64,000 nucleotides of DNA from Gerris lacustris (lineage: Eukaryota > Arthropoda > Insecta > Hemiptera > Gerridae): contig OX578284.1 of the NCBI GenBank assembly GCA_951217055.1, positions 21,740,187 to 21,804,186 of the forward strand, given 5' to 3'. The notes beneath the pieces are model-generated. The model was not told the origin of the DNA, did not search any database, and saw only the letters and a list, made by a program, of their open reading frames with translations. Below, piece by piece: positions 24,501 through 34,654 of this stretch (the stretch's first letter is position 1; each line of letters starts with the position of its first letter). The translations under genes were made by a program, and so were the position numbers.

Positions 24501-25196
24501 TTATTACGCTATTTTAAAATCGAGTCTTATTATCTGTAAGACTACACCTTATACAGAAAACTGTAGGACAATGAGTTCTACATTTTTCTTGGCGTATATT
24601 TAATATTCCTTTTTGTCTTTATAGTTAATTAGACTAAGGGTTATTATCACATTTATTATATTCCTTTGACCCTAGGTACATTGGACTTAAACATCCGTTT
24701 GTCTTAATGGTAATTCAGACTAAAGAATATGTACTTTGTCAAAATAACTATTAAGATAAATGGATGTAGGGGGGTGCCAAAGTAAAAAAGATAAACAAGA
24801 TCATGTTTTATTCAGGTCTCTAGATTTTACTGTCCATATTAATGAATTATTAATTTGATATTTTCAGTTGGTTGTGCTAAAAACTAAGTCTTCTGAAAGT
24901 CTTCCTTTTCCAATGATTGTGATGAATTTAGTTGTATCTACTCTTTGGACAACTTATGGTTTCATTTTGAAAGATGATTTTCTTATTGTAAGTGATTTTT
25001 ATTTGTGCGTTTATTATTTCAATGTCTACCGTATTTTAATCAATTTGTAGATTATTTCTTTAGATACAATTTGAACATTATTAATAAAATAATATCTTTG
25101 TTTTCCTTATTTGATCAGTACCCGAACGCAGTAGGATGCATCTTATCTGGCTTCCAAGTGTCACTATTTGTGAAATACCCTTCCACACCCCGGTGA
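18548..25196 (+). CDS. SWEET-family sugar transporter, complete, six exons (copy B, slv-like)
   Basis: Coding exons are 18548-18624, 21603-21680, 22277-22400, 23459-23617, 24868-24987 and 25119-25196. GT-AG junctions and frame are consistent throughout, giving 211 residues. The product is closer in style to the insect SWEET called saliva/slv than copy A is: MPLEEYKAEIAIATTICT, VSPLPFLCG, TKSSESLPFPMIVMN, and PNAVGCILSGFQVSLFVKYP at the C-terminus. Both repeat Asn residues (72 and 189) and the second-repeat Pro188 are present, as expected for an active sugar pore. Exons 1, 2, 3 and 5 have exactly the same lengths as in copy A (77, 78, 124, 120), and exon 4 differs by one codon. An AATAAA at 25460-25465 is a plausible polyadenylation signal. 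Introns carry several repeats. Confidence 0.92.
19303..19506. mobile_element. MITE with 16-bp perfect terminal inverted repeats
   Basis: Ends are ATTCGGATTGTACGTG and its exact reverse complement CACGTACAATCCGAAT. The internal part contains a stretch of about 70 bases (about 19411-19480) that is nearly identical to one in the element at 33734-33947, although the termini of the two differ. It lies in intron 1 of SWEET copy B. Target-site duplication is not clear. Confidence 0.75.
20200..20990. repeat. GC-richer, probably retroelement-derived stretch in SWEET-B intron 1
   Basis: Base composition is clearly richer in G and C than the surroundings. A minus-strand GGGTTCTAGACCC (about 20350-20365) resembles a degenerate Pol III B-box, suggesting an old SINE. 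Short open frames here are not conserved exons. No terminal repeats or target duplication were identified, so the family and limits are uncertain. Confidence 0.35.
21761..22180 (+). mobile_element. SINE-like repeat with an internal 133-bp tandem duplication
   Basis: Bases 21761-21893 are repeated almost or fully exactly at 21894-22026. Each unit holds AACAGGTTCGATACATG, resembling a tRNA B-box, and starts with TTTTACTGCTCAGCCACTG. After the second unit come GCTGATGGGACACTAACCCC and CCTAGCCCTTCACAGG, giving a SINE-like tail of about 150 bases. It lies in intron 2 of SWEET copy B. The near identity of the two units suggests a recent duplication. Confidence 0.6.
23934..24400 (+). repeat. Dispersed repeat, copy 1 (in SWEET-B intron 4)
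   Basis: Begins near AGGTTTCTGTACGAAGTAC and contains AACGGCTTTGTCTGTCTGTC, TTTCAATTCATAAACTAC, AGCTAGGAACATGAAAT, GGAGTTTTCACACTTAATAT and CCAAGATGGCGGC. The same order of words occurs at 41218-41600, and the right ends share AACCGGTGATTATCGCC. No open frame. The copies are diverged by small insertions, so they are old. The class is unknown. Confidence 0.75.
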
Positions 25197-27847
25197 CAAT
25201 TACCATCTCAGACGATCCACCTGGTTTTGCCTCATTCAACTGCTTCCCTACATTGTTTGATAGAAAAACCGCTGTGATCACTTGTTACCACTTGAATCTC
25301 AATATAAGTTTAAATCGTTTTCCCATAAACAAAAAAAAATATGTTAACATTTAACTATAATTACCAAAAAATTAATGTCAATCTGTTCATTTTTGACTAT
25401 TTGAATTATTATATATTTTTAAAAAGGTTTAATAATTTGCATTTAATTTTACTAATATAAATAAATGCATTATTGGTTTATTTTGTTATATATTTTAGAA
25501 TTTTTAAGTTTTTTATTGTATTTTTAATTGAATTTATTTTGCTTTATTGACAGTTAATGTATTATTCCATATACCATCATGACTAATACCAAAAATATTT
25601 TAACTTTATTAATAGAAATATTTATTTTTGATTTGGGCATTATCAGATTATGAACTCTTTGTGCAACCCCTCCAAAAAAGTTTAGACGAGGGATTTTTTT
25701 GTTTATGTATTCTAAACTTGGTTCCTTTCTTTATGCGGGTTACTTTACTTTTATCTGTAATAATAAACTTTGATGAGTTGATCAGGACGTAAAAGAAAGA
25801 GCAAAAAATAAAAATGTTATTGAGCTTTCCAACTATCCAAGTCATATAGAACTTAAAAAGCAAATTATTATTAGCTTAAAAGAAGCCCTCTCGTCCAATC
25901 TTAATTCAAATAGTCAGCTGGATGTGGCCCCTCTTATGACACCTGTGTCATAGACCTTTCTGACCTGGTACATAAATAGTAAAAGATGTGAAGATATTTG
26001 TAGATACCTACCTGTTGTCGTTAGTTAACGGTGTACTGTAATATCTCAAAAGTATGTGTTTGTTTTTGCTTGTTATCAGAAAAATCAGATATTGTTATCT
26101 AGTCGTGGGTTTGGTCCCAAGGTGGCGAGTTAAGAGGGCTTCCACTGTTGTAAAATTATTGAAGTAGTCGAAACCAGCTGTATTACACATTAACTATTTT
26201 AGTTTTTAACCGTTAAGTGATAAATTATGCTATTCGAGGTTTATTAACCAAGTGTAAGTTCCTCAAAGCTAAGGTATTCCACTAATATAATCACTTAATT
26301 AATTCTTTCACAAATTTTCCAGTTTCTTTAATTCTTTGATTGTACCATTACACCTCTCTCTACCATTATATTTTTAAATTTTGGAGTTTCAGATAAAGAA
26401 TTACATCTGAGTCTATAACTATATTATTTATAGAAATTTGTAGAATTATTTACCTGTTTAATCAGATTATGCTCATCTCATTCATATTGAGTTAAAGACT
26501 TTAATTTTAATTTTATTCTTACTACTTATTTATTTAATTTTTATTCCTGACTACTCTTCGTCACTAATAAAAAAATAAAAAAATTACATAAAATTATTGT
26601 CACATTATAATATTAGATAAAATTATGCTAGAAAAACTGTACTGAGTGTGTCTTCAAAATGATTATAATGTATTTAAATGTCAATGTATTTATATCTTTA
26701 AAGGCTGAGTAAATTATTCCATACACATCATGATTAAAGTACATTTGTAAAATGTTTTATTTTTGTAATATTTTAGTCCATGCTTTGACAAACTACAATG
26801 GCTTCCATATTAACATCATAAAAATTAGTTATTTCATAGGCTATGGAATTAGATGTATTCATACATTAGGAAATAAGAAATAGTTTTATTATAAGTATTT
26901 ATTGTTATTTGAAGCAAGTAAAATCAATGTTTAAGGGAATTTTTATTTGTATATGTATAAATGTTCATGTAATATATATAGTATTTTTTTAAATAAGCTT
27001 AACATGTTAAGTGTCATGGTGTATTTGAAAAACCTTTCCTCTGTATGCTCTAACCTATAAAAAGTTACTTAAAAGAGTTCACTTATGTCCAGCTAAAGAA
27101 ATTATTCAAAATTTGTCTTATGTAAATTTAATTAAATGTGCAAACATTTCTTGGGATACATGTGTTCAGCAAAGCTGCAATTTTGTATTGTTCAGCAGTC
27201 CTAGGAGTATCCTACTTATTAGAAGGTTTCAAGGCACATCTGCCCAAAAGATCAAGTGTTGGGAAGTTCTGTGGGTTAAAGTTTGTGGCGCTTAACATGT
27301 TAAAAGACCTGCATCATTAATTTCTTCTAGTATAAGGTTTTTCTGCTACTATAGGAAAGATCTAATTTAAATGTATTTCTTTTCACTATTTATGTCTTCT
27401 GGAAAATTGTATCATATCTACTTAATTATTTGATCTAGTGATAATACTATTTTTCTATATCTAAAGCTAGTAGATGGTGTTTTGTGTTAATTTTCAATTT
27501 TTTTCCTAATATTGATTAATATTTTATCAAGACAAAGGTTTTTGTTTAAATTATCTCTTGTGCGTACAAAAGTGAAGATATCTATGTGTTTAATAAATTT
27601 CTGGGGTGAGGACCATGTTTAAAGAAATATTATAATTTTTATATGTAGAGATGTCTCTTCATCCAAAAAGATTGTGTCAATATTATACATACTATGATGC
27701 ATATATTTATATACATCATGAACTTAACCCTTTTTCCCTGTTATGGACAAGATTACTTGCTCCGAAATAAATTTCTATAGCTATTCACAAAGTATTAGTT
27801 TAAGTAGTTAGTGCTACAATTTTTGCCAAACTATTGTTAGTATGTTT

Positions 27848-27975
27848 ACAGCAAGGGAAAGTCAAAACAATGGGGAGCCAATGATAGTTCAGGATTTTAA
27901 AATCCTAAGCTAATCATTGGCTCCCCACCCCCATTTTTTTTTACTTTCTCACAATGTCAACGCAGTAATAAACAT
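27848..27975. repeat. Hairpin repeat, MITE-like
   Basis: GGGGAGCCAATGAT...AGGATT and AATCCTAAGCTAATCATTGG with CTCCCC form an inverted repeat around 27898. The left flank AAGGGAAAGTCAAAACAATGG resembles GGGAAAATCAAAACATTGG near 16911, which marks a related copy nested inside the element at 16843-17273. Confidence 0.6.
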
Positions 27976-28598
27976 TTGGCACACAAACCGCAGGGAGGAA
28001 GCTATGAACAAGTTCACTCCGTCATCCTGCCTTTATTTAAAAGTCTTGTCCCTATGCATTGAAAGGGTTAATTATCCAAATTCCCTTTAAAATTATATAT
28101 TATCTTTATTATATTAATGTTAAACTAATGTACTATAAATTGCCTAATTTATGAAGCCAGATGTATTTGCAATCAATTTAGAAAAAAATATTCTAGAACT
28201 GGTGGCCAAATATAGTATAAAGAAAACTTATTAGTATTTATTATAATAGATAATATAGATTCACTAATATTAATTACCTAAACAATATTCTTACTTTGAT
28301 CAATAAATAGTATTATACCAATTTAAATATTTTATTTTATGTGTGATCTTTATTGAATTATAGAATCTAGTTTGGTGCTCCGTTAAATATTAATCAAAAG
28401 TTTGTGCTAATTAATGACTAGGTATCTCTTGTTAAAAAATGTGAACTAAATATCATTTAATTTGGACATAGGAAAAAGAATGACTTCTTTGAATTAGTAC
28501 ATTTGTAAATAATCACTTAAATTTAATTGTGTTGAAATGAATAAATTATTATATTTTTAAGGTAACTTTGTACTTTTAAATTTATCCAACCTTATTCT

Positions 28599-28629
<31 letters not shown>

Positions 28630-29089
28630 GTATTTATGTTTTTGGAAAGTCAAAAAAGTTGTGTATTAAAAATACTTACTGATGGATCATAATAAAGGAA
28701 ATTATGTCAGATATTTCACTCCTGCTACTGGAAGCGCGCCTTCAGGTATGCTCAGCATCATATCAGCAAGCAATGGACATATTCATTGGAGAAATGTCTA
28801 TTTTTAATTTCCTATTGGTTCAAGGAGGATGGCAAGTAAGAAAAAGGTTTTGACATGGAAGGGAAAAGTAAATATGCTTAGGTTCTAATATGTTTACAGA
28901 AATAATCTTGAGGAATTTTATATTTTGTTAAATAAACAACATTCATTTTATTTTTAAAGTAATAAACATAATGATTTTTTTAAGTTGAAAAGCTCTCTAA
29001 ATCATTATTTCTAAAAATTACAATTTTTTTAAAGTACATAAATTACTTTGTCCGGGGTTTTCCATTTGATAGTTGTTACAGGGTCTCAT

Positions 29090-29240
29090 TGTTAAATTTA
29101 ATTATCATTGAACAGATCAATATTCACTGTAAAACCCAGCAGGGAATCAAACCTGACTCGAATAACAAATGACAGAGAAGTAACTTGAGTGTTCTAAAAG
29201 ACAAATCGACCACAATCGTAAACAGTTTTTTTTAAGCTGT
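29090..29240 (-). mobile_element. Possible tRNA-derived SINE head (minus strand)
   Basis: Read on the minus strand the segment contains GTGGTCGATTTG, then about 45 bases later TCAGGTTTGATTCCCTGC. The spacing and a near-consensus B-box (GGTTTGATTCC) fit a tRNA-derived promoter. Target-site duplication and full length were not determined. Confidence 0.5.
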
Positions 29241-29594
29241 CATCCAGGGCACTAAGTAGCTGCCACTTTTACCAAGCCCAGGCCACAATTAGTTCGGCTG
29301 GTAACCAAACCATAATTTTGCTTTCTGTAGAACTTAATTTAAAAGATAAAAACATTGTTTACTTTACCGTGTGCTCCATAATGTTGTACTATTACTGACC
29401 TACCTCCTACAGTTTATAACCTGGTTTTCGGCTACAAGAATAATTGAAGCCTCCATGACACAAATTTTGGATGTTTAACCTGGTAAGTCCTTCCAAACAC
29501 ACCTTTATATCATCAGACTATTTTTTTTATTTAAAAATTGAGGTTTCACCTTCAAATCTTACCAATAGCCAATAATTCTTGAGTATTTTGTAAT

Positions 29595-29962
29595 GAAATT
29601 AAAAGCCTCACTTTAGCGATATTTCGATCCCTCCTTGGATCATTCTCAAGCTCTGACTGACTAGATGATTACATTGACATGGTTATTATTTTATATAAAA
29701 AAATCTTTTATTTGAATCTTACTGACTTGCAACAGTGCGCCTGAAATCAGGTTCTGTTAATTACACTATTGGTTTACTGTTAATTAACTAATCGGGTAAT
29801 TAACAGCACCTGATTTAAGGTGAATTGAAGGAATCAGTCAGAATCAAATGCAAGAATTTTTATGTTAAACAACAAACATAACAATGAAATCATTTAATCA
29901 GCTTAAGGATGATATGAGGAGGGATCGAAACATCACAGAAGTGAGGCTTTTAAATTTCTTTA
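29595..29962. repeat. Foldback element with about 170-bp inverted arms
   Basis: Left arm 29595-29766 and right arm 29790-29962 are reverse complements with moderate divergence. They share AAAAGCCTCACTT, TTTCGATCCCTCCT and TTAATTA-rich inner ends. Arms carry the stem-loop CTTGAGAATG-ATCC-loop-GGAT-CGAAAT on the minus strand (29620-29650) and a related CTTAAGGATGAT...GGATCGAAACATC on the + strand (29902-29934). It is non-coding. Confidence 0.8.
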
Positions 29963-30317
29963 ATAGACCCAACTACTCATAATTAAAAAACTATAGGAAA
30001 GATCTACCAATTTACCACTAATGTTGTATGTCTACCAACAGATACACTACTTTATGCCTAACAACTTCTTTTTGAGTTACGATCAATCAAGTTTTCATCT
30101 ATATAACTTTTGAAAGGTTAATAGTCAGTTAAAATTCTTTCAGAATACAGTGGTGACCTGCTGAAGAAGGTGCTTTTGTGACCTTGAACTCAAAAAGTTT
30201 TCTTACCTTATGGAATCGCTTATTTATGCCTTGTCCACAGATGAATTGGGTATATGGCAACTGGGTGCTGGGCCATTTCTTTTTTGTTGACATGCCAAAC
30301 TTGCCCTTCTGCGGGAA

Positions 30318-30541
30318 CATTGAAAAGAGATAGATAAAGTTTTGATTTTCACAGGATCGTTTAATTAAATTATTTAAAAAACAGTGGTAAAGGTGGCCAC
30401 CGATAAGAGTGGGCCGTTTTCTTTTCAACGTCCCCGCAAAGCGATATGTTTGGGGCGGTGGACACCCCAAATAAATAATTTAATTAAACGATCCTGTGAA
30501 AATCAAAACTTTATCTATCTCTTTTCAATGGTCCCGCAGAA
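30318..30541. mobile_element. MITE nested in the left arm of the foldback composite
   Basis: Ends are GCGGGAACATTGAAAAGAG and its near reverse complement CTCTTTTCAATGGTCCCGC, with inverted homology extending about 60 bases inward (through GATCGTTTAATTAAATTATTT). The central part contains GTGGCCACCGATAAGAG. It interrupts sequence that is continuous in the right arm at about 33430, so it inserted after the arms formed. Confidence 0.75.
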
Positions 30542-31267
30542 TAGAGATGTGCGTTATTTAACGTAATAGGTAAAATAATAGGGTTCCAACTGTGTCACCT
30601 ATTACAGACGTGACAGTGACTTGGTTAAAGCTATTAAATTTGTCACTGGTTACGGAACGGCCCCTAAATATTTTTAAGGTAGGTGTAGGTTAGGTAGTAA
30701 GTAGTAGGGTGGCATCATGTGGTAGTAGTGGGGGAAGGTTCCTTTTCCTACATGTAAGCCTTTGGCCTGTACCCTTCTCTACTTAGCATAGCAGAAAGCC
30801 CTCTCTCTACCTGGTTCCGTTCCACACAGAGACAAGGGATAAGATATAATAAATATTAAATATGACGTTTTGAATACTGGAACTGGAGGTTCCAATACCT
30901 ATTATTTTATTATTAGGTGACAAAGTAACGAAAAGAATGTCCCAATATCCAGACTAATACCGGCTTCGTAAAATATTAAATATGAAGTTTTGAATACTGG
31001 AACTGGAAGTTCCAATACCTATTATTTTATTAATAGGTGACAATGTCACGGAAAGAAAGCCCTAATACCTGCTTCATTCCTTGAGGGCACCATAACCAGA
31101 CCAGTTAGGGTGACAAGATTTAATAGTTTTTTTTTTAAACACCTGAACCAATACTCTATATCTTGAAATATCAGGCTCTCATCGGCCACTATTTTTTAAT
31201 ATTTTCTCGTGCTGATTTAACTCTTCTCTCTACTCGATTTGTCCGTTACTTACCTATACTGTAAAAT

Positions 31268-31405
31268 CTCGCGTATAATATGCACTTTCTTCTAAAATCA
31301 AGGGTGCGTATTATACACGAGTGAAAATATTACTTTGTTTACAATTTAATTTTTACCTCAATAATTTAAAAAAAAACCAGCTATTACAGTAGTATATATA
31401 TAGTT
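31268..31405. repeat. Palindromic unit, copy 1, inside the foldback composite
   Basis: CTCGCGTATAATATGCAC and GTGCGTATTATACACGAG (31268-31321) form an inverted pair 18 bases apart, followed by TTTTTACCTCAATAATTTAA and CAGCTATTACAGTAGTATAT. A second copy in the same orientation starts at 32132. Confidence 0.75.
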
Positions 31406-32131
31406 TCCGGGACCTCCCCCCCTCCTCATTTCCTAGACGAATATAATTTAAATTTAGGGTATATTATAAGGAATAATAAAAATTATAATATCGGGTTTAA
31501 CTTTATATATATTCAAAGCGTTGTTGTTCTTGCTTTGCTTGTTATTATTTTAATATTTTGTATAATTGTAAAGTTGTAATGAAAAATAAAACATTTGTCC
31601 CCCAGGTACTTAGACTCTACCCCAAGACCCCAATAATCCTACACACTTTTGATCCTCCACAAGATGTTAATTCCTCTTTTGCCGATAGCCCGGACACCGC
31701 CCTCCCACTTTCCTAATGACACCACCGCACCGTTATAATAGCTTATGGATTATAGACAATTGTAAATGAATTGTTCCATGACATTGAAATCATATTTCTT
31801 TAGTCTAATTTTAGTTCGTTTCCGGGTGTTTTCTGTTCGTGCAATAATTAGATTTTGACTTTTCTTTCATTTTCATAACTTTATTCAAATTTAAATCATT
31901 TTATTCAAGTTTACTTATTTAATTTAAATTTCATAATGAATGAATAAATATTCATTTACTCATTTTTATTATTATGTAGATACTTCTAAATATTATGTAA
32001 AAAGATTGTTCAGACAATGCTTTGAAGATATAATACGTTATTATAATTTTTATAATACCCAAAATTATACCTAATTATATTCGTCTATGATATTGCGACT
32101 TATATATATCTTCGACTTATATAATATATAT

Positions 32132-32265
32132 CTCGCGTATAATACGCACATTTTTCCCTCCAAAATCGGGGTGCGTATTATACACGAGTAAAAAAACCAA
32201 AAACTTTTTTATGACTTAAATTTTACCTCAATAGTTAAAAAACAGCTATTACAAGAGTATGTATA
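32132..32265. repeat. Palindromic unit, copy 2, inside the foldback composite
   Basis: CTCGCGTATAATACGCAC and GTGCGTATTATACACGAG (32132-32188), then TTTTACCTCAATAGTTAA and CAGCTATTACAAGAGTATGT. It is the direct-repeat partner of 31268-31405. The two bracket an AT-rich stretch of about 730 bases and could be the terminal structures of a single inner element. Confidence 0.75.
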
Positions 32266-32742
32266 TATTACACATATTAAAACACATAAACGTAAATATA
32301 CCTTCTTTTTTTTTTTGACAAAAACTGATTTTATATGTTTTATCGTATTTATTTTGGTATCTTAATACTTTGGTATCTTTATTTTAGTATCTTAATATCT
32401 TGATAAATAAATCTTTGAAATCAATATACATTGATGATACGTATTAGTTTTTATTTAATTTAATACTAATTTTCGCTATATTCATGTGTATTATTAACCA
32501 ATGCAATGTGGAGTGAATTATATTTTGTATTAGGTTTAAATGATAAAATAAATAAAAGAGATGGGTATAAGTTACGGAGTTGAGAGGAGTTAAATCAGCA
32601 CAGGAAAATATTGAAAAATAAAAATGGTGGACGATAAGAGCCTGATATTACCAGGTATATATATTCAATATTTATTCGAGGTTTAGATTCAAGTGTTTAA
32701 AACTATTAAATCTTATCACTGTCACGGGTCTGGTCAAGGATA

Positions 32743-33390
32743 CTTAGAGGAACGTTGCAGGTAGCAGACATTTTTTTCAGTGACAGTGACATTGTCACCT
32801 ATTAAAAAAATAATAGGTATTGGTACCTAATACCAGATCTGGAACGAATCCTTAGAGGAACGTTGCAGGTAGCAGAAATTTTTTCGGTGACAGTGACATT
32901 GTCACCTATTAAAAAAATAATAGGTATTGGCACCTAATACCAGATCTGGAACGAATCCTTAGAGGAACGTTGCAGGTAGCAGACATTTTTTTCAGTGACA
33001 GTGACATTGTCACCTATTAAAAAAATAATAGGTATTGGTACCTAATGCCAGATCTGGAACGAATCCTTAGAGGAACATTGCAGGTAGCAGAAATTGTTTT
33101 CAGTGACAGTGACATTGTCACCTATTAAAAAAATAATAGGTATTGGTACCTAATACCAGATCTGGAACGAATCCTTAGAGGAACGCTGCAGGTAGCAGAA
33201 ATTTTTTCGGTGACAGTGACATTGTCACCTATTAAAAAAATAATAGGTATTGGCACCTAATACCAGATCTGGAACGAATCCTTAGAGGAACGTTGCAGGT
33301 AGCTGACATTTTTTTCAGTGACAGTGACATTGTCACCTATTAAAAAAATAATAGGTATTGGTACCTATTACCAGGTCGGAGCTGGAACGG
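32743..33390. repeat. Six-copy tandem repeat, 107-108 bp period
   Basis: Units start with CTTAGAGGAAC at 32743, 32851, 32958, 33066, 33174 and 33281. Each contains GTGACAGTGACATTGTCACC and ACCTATTAAAAAAATAATAGGT, so every unit has two nested inverted repeats. Two sub-types differ at AGACATTTTTTTCAG versus AGAAATTTTTTCGG and at GGTACC versus GGCACC, and they partly alternate. Two inverted, more diverged copies of the unit occur at 30853-31080. Confidence 0.9.
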
Positions 33391-33733
33391 TGTCACCTAT
33401 TACTCAGATTTAATAGTTTAGCCCATCCCTACCGCAGAAGGGCAAGTTTGGTATGTCAACAAAAAAGAAATGGCCCAGTGCCCAGTTGCCATATACCCAA
33501 TTCATCGGTGGACAAGGCATAAATAAGCGATTCCATAAGGTAAGAAAACTTCATCAATCAGCGACTCACTTCTTATGGTGGCCTGTGGACTAACTGTTGG
33601 GTATTTTGAATACCAAAACTGATTTTGAAAACTAATGGGAAAATAGTAATTATCTCTATTGTTTATATAAGCTATAATATTCATTTGTTAATTAAATTCA
33701 AAGATGAAGGAGCATAATCACTTTTGGGTAAAT

Positions 33734-33947
33734 CTTAAGAGAGCGGTGGCCACGCTGTTTGAGGTTAGATTTGATACTAGATTTAAAACTATTGTTTTAA
33801 ACTTTGTTTGCCCTAGAATTTTTAATGGCCGCTCCGCTCATTTTCTGAAGAAAAACAACCCTCCTGCATATACACCAGGTAGAGGTCCAACTCGAACAAT
33901 GCGAATTTCAATCTAACCTCAAATGGAGTGGCCACCGTTTTCTTAAG
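33734..33947. mobile_element. MITE related internally to the one at 19303
   Basis: Inverted ends: CTTAAGAGAGCGGTGGCCAC with TTTGAGGTTAGATT on the left, and AATCTAACCTCAAATGGAG with GTGGCCACCGTTTTCTTAAG on the right. The inner block GAAAAACAACCCTCCTGCAT...CCAGGTAGAGGTCCAACTCG is shared with 19303-19506. It contains no full gene. Confidence 0.75.
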
Positions 33948-34654
33948 ATCAACACACTTTTGTAAATCTAAGAGTGCATTTGCAATTACAAACCAGGTCG
34001 ACTGACAAATAACTGGTATGTCAAGAAAGATCAACCAACATCATTCGTAAACCTTAGGTTTAATTTACGACCACTTCAATCGTGTTCAGAACACAGTTAG
34101 TTAATCATAACTTTACCTTTACAGCACTTAATTTAATAGTAGAATGCCTTGTTGTAGAGTGATTGTGTGTAATTGTATTTTTTTTTTTTTTAACCTGGTT
34201 AGCGATTCCAAAAGCCCCCTAAATGTTGGAGTCTGGTCAAACCAGTGTGTTGCAGGCTTGACAACCTAAAGCTTAGCCTAAGGGGGGGGGGGGGGGGAGG
34301 GACCAAGCCAAAAGAGTGCCATTTATCTTGGTTAATTTGAAAACATACATTTTATAATATGTAACTTCGCTCATTTTATTCAAAAATTGTCATTCCTACG
34401 TGCATATACAAGTAAGGATGCAAAAATTAGGCTTATAAAATAAACCTAAAGAAATGAGACATTTGCAAATTTAACACAATCTTTGAGCTTATCACTTGAA
34501 AATATAGAAAACTATTTAACAACAAAAAATACGTGTATTTATCAGATTTAAAGTAACATTATACACCATTAAATATTAATGATTATAAATAAAGACTTCA
34601 CAAGAAAAATGTATAACTAGGAAAGGTATAGCTACTAAGCTAAGTGTAGAGAGG

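Larger units (their letters stand above)
25197..29594. other. Intergenic region downstream of SWEET copy B
   Basis: About 4.4 kb of AT-rich sequence, including the SWEET-B 3' UTR. I found no coding exon. Recognisable items are a hairpin repeat at 27848-27975, a run of about 30 T at 28600-28629, a single hammerhead-like stem-loop on the minus strand at 28714-28746 and a minus-strand tRNA-like SINE at 29090-29240. The rest shows only scattered A/T homopolymers. Confidence 0.6.
30197..33549. mobile_element. Large foldback-like composite element with tandem repeats in its arms
   Basis: The outer ends (30197-30313 and 33432-33549) are close reverse complements. Inside them the order continues inverted: the words around 31090-31250 recur reversed at 32565-32745, and the repeat units at 30853-31080 are reversed versions of those at 32743-33390. 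Arms are therefore over 1 kb long and differ mainly in tandem-repeat number and a MITE inserted at 30318-30541 in the left arm. The middle (about 31330-32130) is AT-rich and non-coding. Long inverted arms with internal tandem repeats are characteristic of Foldback/Galileo-type DNA transposons. No transposase frame is present, so the assignment is structural only. Confidence 0.7.

Noticed and set aside
26130..26200. GTCGAAACC word after TTGAAG as another hammerhead-like motif
   Set aside because: No stem pairs between the two words, so it lacks the feature that makes the other cases notable.
32743..33390. Possible CRISPR-like array
   Set aside because: The units are contiguous 107-108 bp tandem repeats without unique spacers, in a eukaryotic genome.
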